Of a stretch of 64,000 nt of DNA, positions 57,321 through 64,000 are shown piece after piece. The DNA is taken from the NCBI GenBank assembly GCA_019614645.1, contig JABWDB010000015.1, positions 5,031,501 to 5,095,500 of the forward strand, written 5' to 3'. How positions within the stretch are numbered: the first letter of the stretch is position 1; each line of letters opens with the position of its first letter. This DNA is from Stratiolaelaps scimitus (taxonomy: Eukaryota; Arthropoda; Arachnida; Mesostigmata; Laelapidae). Below the pieces are notes generated by a model. The model made no database searches. It worked only from the letters and a program-made list of their open reading frames with translations, and had not been told where the DNA came from. Position numbers and translations under genes: made by a program.

Positions 57321-60300
57321 AATATTTTGAACGCTACAGGTCTAAAGTATTCGTCAGTTCTCGAAACGTAGTCCTTCTTGTGAATGACCTCGCCGCAAAA
57401 GCACTCCGCATAACTAAGAATTCATTTTATGCGTACACATGATGTATGATATACTGTGAATGTGTCTTGACTGTCTATAGGTATTTATGCACATCTGTGC
57501 TACCGCGATATGATCTCATATCTTATATGAGTGCCTTACCACGATGGTGTTCGGTGCGGCGGGCGTATGAATATTCATATCGTCAAGGACCCATCCTAAG
57601 TAGAATATAGTGCTCCGCCACTGGACAATCGTTTCGTCCACAGACGACGACCCTCGCAGATTTTTTAGACCCATCTACTAGCTCGTACGGTTGCTGCCCG
57701 CTTCGCTTTGCGATTTTTCCGCAAGGTTTTCTCTCGTCATTTCTCTCCCTGAGCCTAAGGTTGCCTCGAAGCGCAGTCATCGCGAGGTTGATGATGATAC
57801 GCTTCGTGCATTAACAGCGGACCCCTACATTGGCTCTGACAAGGCTTGTCCTGAGCGCGCTTGACTCACGATAGTCCATGCGGAGTGGTCCACAAGGTAA
57901 CTATATTTGTAGCCAAATCCATTTTCTCGTGCCATCGAGGTCGTGCTGCAGCAGGACCTCCCTGTTTGATCCTGCGTAGTGTGACGGATCTTCTCTCGCG
58001 GGAGCCATTGGGCCTGAAGATGACTATCAGACCGAGTTCATAAGGCGAGCGCTCGGAGGGTTATCCAATGTTTCAGAGGTAGCCGGCCACGGGTGCTGCT
58101 GTCCTGGGCGCGGGCACGATCTCGCTCTTCCTCTCCGCGATGGAAACTGGCAAATATCCCATTAACGCCGAACGGAATGGCCGCGAAACAGCTTCGCGGT
58201 AAAGACGTATTTGGGAGTATGCATGCACCTGCATTAAGGCCGCCGCTGGCCCGTTGGCTGAATGTACGCCCACTCATAAGCATGGCTCACAATGCGTTTT
58301 CTGTCCCCAACAAGCGCGACACGTCTCGGACGACACTGTGGAAAGCTTGCAAAGAGTGACAACCGGATCTGAGCGAGGGAACCACCGAATGGCGAGGACG
58401 GGGGCCACTAATGTTCTGATATACAAGATACACGAGCCAGAGGGGGGCAGCTGACTTGCAACGCTTTCAATTCTGAAGGCACATGTATAGCATAAAGGCG
58501 CACATTACCTATTGATGAATTGTATTGAAAATCCTATTATTATTATTATTATTATTAGATCGATTGTTTTCCTTCGCTGTTTCTCTATACACTCCACTCG
58601 GTCGCAATTAAAATCCGACGTTTTGCCGCGTTTACGACCGGGTGACATGTGGTCGTACGTCATAGACATACATTCACCCCGATGCATTTACATACGATGA
58701 AGGCATTTTCGCTGCCCGGCGAATTACCCGTGAAACCACGTCAGGGCCATGTCCCCGTTCCGCGTTCACTCCAGCGTACAACCGAGTTTTCAGAGCGACT
58801 AGCTCGCTGTCTCTCTCACTGCCCCAGTCCAAAGTAGATGATACTGTAATACTGACTTCTAAAATAAACGGTCCTGAGCGTGTTGCCACGGTGGCCGTTA
58901 TGTATGTATAATAACCGACCGCTGCCATCGTGCTGTTCGCCGTCAATCCACCCGTCTATGGGGAGGAGGGGGCGGCTTTCTTCTCGCGGGGGCGACTTCG
59001 ACGGGAACAACACCACGGGTTTTCGAGACCATCGTCACCCACCATTGCGCCCCTCTGAGGGTTGCCGCTGAGGCGAGCGGCTTGATTCGGGTGGCAGACG
59101 AGCTAGACTACTTCGTCTATTGACGCCGTTTCGTCCATGCTGGACCCGGTTGGAATCTCTCGGACCCCATCCACTCTATCCGGTAGAGGTTGGTCAACGA
59201 ATGCAGCCGACCAACGAGCCCACGCACCGCTGTCGTTTATTTGCATAAAGCCTCTCGACGCAGCCCCCGCTCGCAGGCAACCTCTTCCATGTGTTGTTCT
59301 AAGGGTAAGGGGGGGTTGGAATCCCGACGGCAGCGTCGCCGTCCACCGTAGCTCGAAGGGAAAGCGGAAAAGAATGCCGTCGTTCAAAGGGTAAAGAATG
59401 TGAAAATGCGGAATTCATGTCAGGAGGATGTCCTGCACGCGAAATACCCCATAAAACCCCCGTCACGACAGGTTCCACCAGACATCGCGACCCCGTTCCT
59501 CGTTCTGGGACTTCAAAGCGGAACGTCTGGCGGTATTTCATACGGCCATCATGCCGGCTCACGCTGACACGCTTGTTCCGAGTTCGTCTTGGTATGGGCA
59601 GTTAAGGCCCGTCCCCAGCAAAGATCATAGATAGACCTCAGGCGCACACCAAACACGTTAACCCGCAGGCAAATGCAGATGGACAATGGACTACACCATA
59701 TTATACTAGTACGCACTATAGATACAGTGAACGTCTGTCTTCATCGACATCATGATTACACCGTTGTGCATGCGATGGCATTGGAAGACAACGAGATCAG
59801 ATAATTCCTAGGAAAGAGCTCGGCCACGGGATTACTGATGCCTACACATACATGCTCGATCTCGGAACGATTATATAACACGAACCTGTACCACTGACAA
59901 CGTTCAAAGCAGTCACATTATTTTATACCTATGGCTTAAATGCGAAACAAATTTGCCGTGGCGTACTCCATCTCCCTTGGTCACTTGCCGAGCAGCTGTG
60001 CAGCGATATCGTCGTGTCACTCACGTGAGCTTTCCGGAGCACGACACGCTCGTGAGGCCACGAAAGCCATTAAGTGAAGGCCACTTGTCGTGAAGGACCC
60101 GTTCCGCCTTGTCCATTCCGCCAGAACAGGACGATGTTGTATGCACACGTCATCATGTGCGTTACGTCGCTCAACGCTGACGTATCCACTTATGTTCGTC
60201 TGTCTCCAAACGTCTCCGTAGCGTTCCTGTTCGCCAAAACCGTTGTGATGTCCAGTAGTGCCAGCTTTGGCGGAATGCGCCTTGTAGACTTTTGCCGTAC

Positions 60301-62481
60301 GAAGGCCTCTTGGTGGCCGCTTTGAGCTTGGTATCAGTCTTTCTCGTTTCTTCCACGCCCTCAAAGCCTGCCCTCCCCGCGGCTCGTACAACTCCACAGG
60401 GCACGATTACCATGTGCAGTGTCGCGCGATAGCGTTAGTACATCGCTTCTTTCTCCCCTTGAGAGGCTTTCACATCTTCGTCAGTTCTGTTACGACCACC
60501 GCCCCTGGCCTCAATTTCGTAGACGCGCGGTTGAGGCAACAACCGTCAATGGGCGTCTTTACAGAACCGCCAACTCCAGAACCCCATGCCAAATCCCTCA
60601 CTTTCTCTGACCGACGATCCCTCCCTCCCTCCGCGGGGGGCCACAGACGTATACACCCGTCCCGCCTCTGCACATCCCTGCGGCAAGAGGCCATATTACA
60701 CAATAGTGCGCACAGGACGATGTTGGCCTCGCCGTCTTCTGCAGCTCAGTCAGTAACGGACGCCGGTGAATGAGGCTCACTCATCCCCCGGCCTTCATGG
60801 TCTCGCCTCGCTTCCCATCAAACCAAACACTCTAACCGTGGAATGGCACTAGTGGGTCGCCCGGAACCGTAATGACCAACGCGACCCGGAGGTGGGGTCC
60901 TCTGCTGTTTCGCTGGTTGGTCGGCCTGCCTGCCGCCGACTGCCCTCGTAGTCTTCTTTTCTCGTCAAATTTCGTTTTACAGAGGGAGAGCGATAGAGAA
61001 GGAGAGAGGAGGGAGGGGAAGTTAGCGGAAGAGCCAGGAGGGGGCTAGGGAGGGCATCTGAGAAGTGTTGAGATTCCTCGAAATGATTACGTGGCCGCGT
61101 TGGCGTCACCCGAAAACGGTTAGCTGGTCTTGGTCTCCTGCCCTGACCCGCTGTGCTACGACAGGGCCGGATCGTCGGCCAGCGTCGACGTCTGTTCTCC
61201 GCTTGAGAACAAATCTACTTCCTTTCGGTGTAGATGTGTGGGATGTACTGTGAGATCACTCGCTTGCTTGCTGGACGCTGTGATCCCGCCTAGACTGTTC
61301 TGTGTCCTCTCTGAGCTCGCTACGCCAATCTTTCTTTCTGCATCTCTCTCTCTATCTATCTCTATCTATCTCGGTCGCTTTCAGTCATTAGGTAGCAGCA
61401 GGAAGAGTCAGGCACCGCAGCGTCGTAGCTCATAGCGAGTGGACGGGTAGAGACGCTTTTATACCGGGTTCTGTTATTGACGTACCCAGAGACATTGGCT
61501 GACAGATATACATACAATAGGTACACTTACACACCAATATGTACATATAAACATAGAACGCCGAATATCGACTTACAGCAGCCGTTTAGACACTGTCTAC
61601 GAACGCCGCTCTTTAGGCTAGCTGCTGCTCAAGCGGGGCCACCTCGAACTAACCACGCCTAACCTAACTCGTCTGACGCACCCACCTACTCGACTAACAC
61701 TACGGTGCTGGTGCTTAGCTAGAGCTACCAGGACAAGGAAGTGATCCGCCGCTTCGTTTCGTTGTGGACGCTGCAAGTAGATGCGTACGCTTGTCTACCC
61801 CGTTATGTTGTAGCTGGCGCAGGCGAAAGGTTGCTTCATCGTTCTCATTTTCTCTAACATAGCTCGCACCGACGTGGGAGCTCATGAGAGGAGGCCGAAG
61901 CGCACCTTACGAATGCCGACCGATTTCTCTGCCCCGCTCGCTTGTGCGACGACGGCTACGATGCACCTAAGAGCACCTAGCATCACTACATTTGCCCTAA
62001 CCTCTAGGCCGGTTCGGGGCAGACCTACTTTTCTCTCGACCGCGTGAGACCCCCGCCCGCCCGCCCGCCCCCCGCCCGCGGCCCCGCTCCATCGTTTCGT
62101 CGAGGTGGAACATCGGAGAGGGACATGGAAGAAAATAGAGAGCAGCATTTGCTCCTCCGACGAAACGCTTTGCTGCCCTCAGCTTCTATTACCTTTCGTT
62201 CAGGCTTTCGTATGGCGAGAGAGAGAGACAGAGAGAGATAACGTGGATAGAAAAAGAATCGTGGTGTAGCTACGGAGAGCGATGGAAGAAGCTGCCGGTG
62301 GCCGCTGTGTGTAGCGGCCGCGCGACGCGGTAATGCACCTCCAAGGGCATCAACCCGACACACAGTAACGCCGGCCAACGTGGTCGGCTGGTCAAACCCG
62401 AGGAACTGACGCGGCGAGGCTTCGTAACGACGAGGCGCAGCCAGTCGGGGATAGTGTTCTCTCGTAGGTACACGCTCCGAG
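57321..62481. other. GC-rich region upstream of the 62.6-kb splice pair
   Basis: GC content rises from about 57.8 kb, with overlapping open frames on both strands as expected from GC-rich DNA. Possibly promoter and 5' regulatory sequence for the gene starting near 62.5 kb. No recognisable protein found. Confidence 0.4.
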
Positions 62482-62677
62482 TAGCGCAGTGGAATACAGA
62501 CGAGAGAGAAAGAGGGTGCGATCGAAGAGCGAGCAGAGCCAGTACGCGGTTCGGGGTGGTCAAGTCGCCGGGGTATAGGACGTGTTTCACAAGGCGTTCT
62601 GCTTTGGCACCGACAGAGTTCGTGGGCCCGATCGTATCTGGCTATCAGGTGTTTTCTATCGAGGACGTCGACACAAC
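62482..62677 (+). other. Candidate 5' (probably untranslated) exon of a + strand gene leaving the window
   Basis: GC-rich sequence ending at a consensus donor AAC|GTAAGC (62678). The matching acceptor TTTCTTTTCTTACAG ends at 62897, giving a 220-base intron. One frame stays open across the join but is very Arg-rich and has no ATG, which fits a 5' leader. The upstream GC-rich region from about 61.0 kb may hold the promoter; I see no convincing TATA box. The left end of the exon is not defined. Confidence 0.4.
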
Positions 62678-62897
62678 GTAAGCAGACACGGGTTAACCTT
62701 GGAAACTGTCGACCAATAGCAATCGCGGATAGCGCGGGAGGGGCATCTGATGTCGGATTTGTATCTGAGGGTTCGTCGAGCTGCTGCTCACCACCGTTGT
62801 CTAACCTTGGACAGATAGCCCTCGTCGATCCCATAGATAGACTCTCTCTCTCTCTCTCTCGCTCGGATTCAATGACGACACGTTTCTTTTCTTACAG

Positions 62898-63028
62898 GGT
62901 TTCAGCTTGCATCGGCTTGCACTTCTCGGCAACTGCTGGCCACTGAGTATAGTGTTGGTACCAGAAGAGGTTGGCAAGAGTACAGGACGTTGTATCAGAG
63001 AGTACGATGTTCAGGCTCCGTTTCCAGG
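62898..63028 (+). other. Candidate second exon with possible start codon at 63007
   Basis: Enters at a strong acceptor (pyrimidine tract plus ACAG, ends 62897) and can leave at CAGG|GTAAAT (63029). An ATG at 63007-63009 begins MFRLRFQ just before the donor, so a coding start with a 22-base contribution is possible. A further acceptor with a T-rich tract (TTCTAG, about 63,100) follows. The coding content is too short to identify. Confidence 0.3.
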
Positions 63029-64000
63029 GTAAATCCGAGTTGGTCGTAACGGGGAAACGGGACGCAGGCAAATGTTCATGCTTTTTTTTTCTCGTTCTAG
63101 GTGTGATGATGAATGAAGGACAGCCGGGTTATATTTGCCTCGGGTCAGTTAATCGGATGACTTGAGAATCAGCCCTCGACTCGATCTATTTCAGCTGAAC
63201 TCTGCTCCCAGAGGCGATAAGATCATCTGAAATTAGGGTGTATAGACCCAATAACGGCCTGAAGCTGCCATTGTAAGATATGTACCCTAGTAGTGTAACT
63301 CGTGTATCTCGCAGTGCCAACATGTGCTAGTTACTAGACGTCAGCAGGAACAGCAGCCTAGACTTCTCGCCTGTAAGACATTCGACTGCAATATCAAAAA
63401 TGCGGTAGGCACATTTGCTTTCTTGTGCTGTAATTAATGATTCATATATAAAGCCGAAGTCGCCCATGTTAACTCACGACAGGCTGAAGCCAACCTTCAA
63501 GAAACAAAGCACTCCTGAACACACGTGGGTGATTCCCAACTATGTCAAAGAGGATAACTTTGTTCTCTCTAGAAGGAGTGCGTTCCTGCAGCTTCTTTAT
63601 ATTTGACCTTCGCGAATGGACAGGCATTTCACTCTGGCAACGAATCTCCTGGAGTAGGTGTGCACATTGCTAATTTATACCGAGTCAATCGATTATCCTC
63701 GAGAAATCCATTGCGAACGTTATCCTTAGGCCGCACCCTTTGGCCATTGTCAAAGGTTGCAGCCGCAGTGGAACTTGATGCGGAATCCCAGAGGCTGCCC
63801 ATCTGACCAGTCGGGCAGAGTGGCCCTTACAGCAGAATACATGCAGTGTCGCTATTGATGATCTTACGCTGCCGCAGTCAGCCAGTCAGGGCGGGGAGGA
63901 GTCGCACCGAAGCCACTACCTACCCCCCGGCATCTGCTCAGTGCTATTGCCCGCTCGTGTCCACATCTGATTAGCAATGTTAGCACTGATGACGCCTGCG
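63029..64000. other. Start of the next gene's intronic or leader sequence
   Basis: A T-rich tract and TTCTAG acceptor near 63,100 could start a third exon, but the reading after it is short. The window ends before any identifiable coding region. Confidence 0.35.

Noticed and set aside
58093..58454. Frames at 58.1-58.45 kb with a CVFC word resembling the Cys/His end of LINE ORF2
   Set aside because: The required spacing to His and the final Cys is absent and the surrounding sequence is not LINE-like.
62025..62834. 269-codon - strand frame
   Set aside because: GC-rich, Arg/Pro/Ser low-complexity sequence with simple repeats (SLSLSLS, GGGRAGGG). It overlaps the likely + strand leader.

Overview
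This is eukaryotic nuclear DNA from an invertebrate, most likely an arthropod. The genes are split by introns with GT..AG borders. The DNA between them is full of (TA)n and other microsatellites, tRNA-derived SINEs and decayed LINE pieces. I cannot name the species; a mite, tick or similar animal is only a guess.

The main gene runs on the + strand from about 8.8 to 41.7 kb. It encodes the arthropod counterpart of TBC1D16, a Rab GTPase-activating protein. I could join eleven exons with every splice phase agreeing, giving about 870 codons. The last six carry the TBC domain with both catalytic fingers: the arginine near 33,653 and the glutamine at 37,658-37,660. The true N-terminus appears to lie on one or more exons upstream that I could not find. 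The C-terminus has two possible forms: a read-through stop at 39,941, or a separate last exon at 41,360-41,535 followed by AATAAA.

The 12.95-kb intron 4 (17,938-30,889) holds a decayed LINE with gag-type zinc knuckles, several SINEs, a probable nested antisense membrane-protein gene (about 25.5 to 24.5 kb or lower, - strand) and an isolated + strand hydrophobic exon near 29.4 kb. Just past the 3' end of TBC1D16, a - strand gene starts at 42,711 with an ideal Kozak ATG, one transmembrane helix and a perfect GTAAGT donor, and a phase-matched second exon lies at 41,907-41,998.

At 48.4-49.1 kb, - strand, is the most unusual gene: a protein with two tandem Nanos-type CCHC-CCHC zinc-finger domains. 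From 50 to 58 kb I see mostly repeats. From 58 to 63 kb the DNA is GC-rich and looks like the 5' end of a + strand gene that continues beyond the window, with a likely 5' intron at 62,678-62,897.

The genes recognised do not form a pathway; they are neighbours in a gene-poor, repeat-rich stretch.
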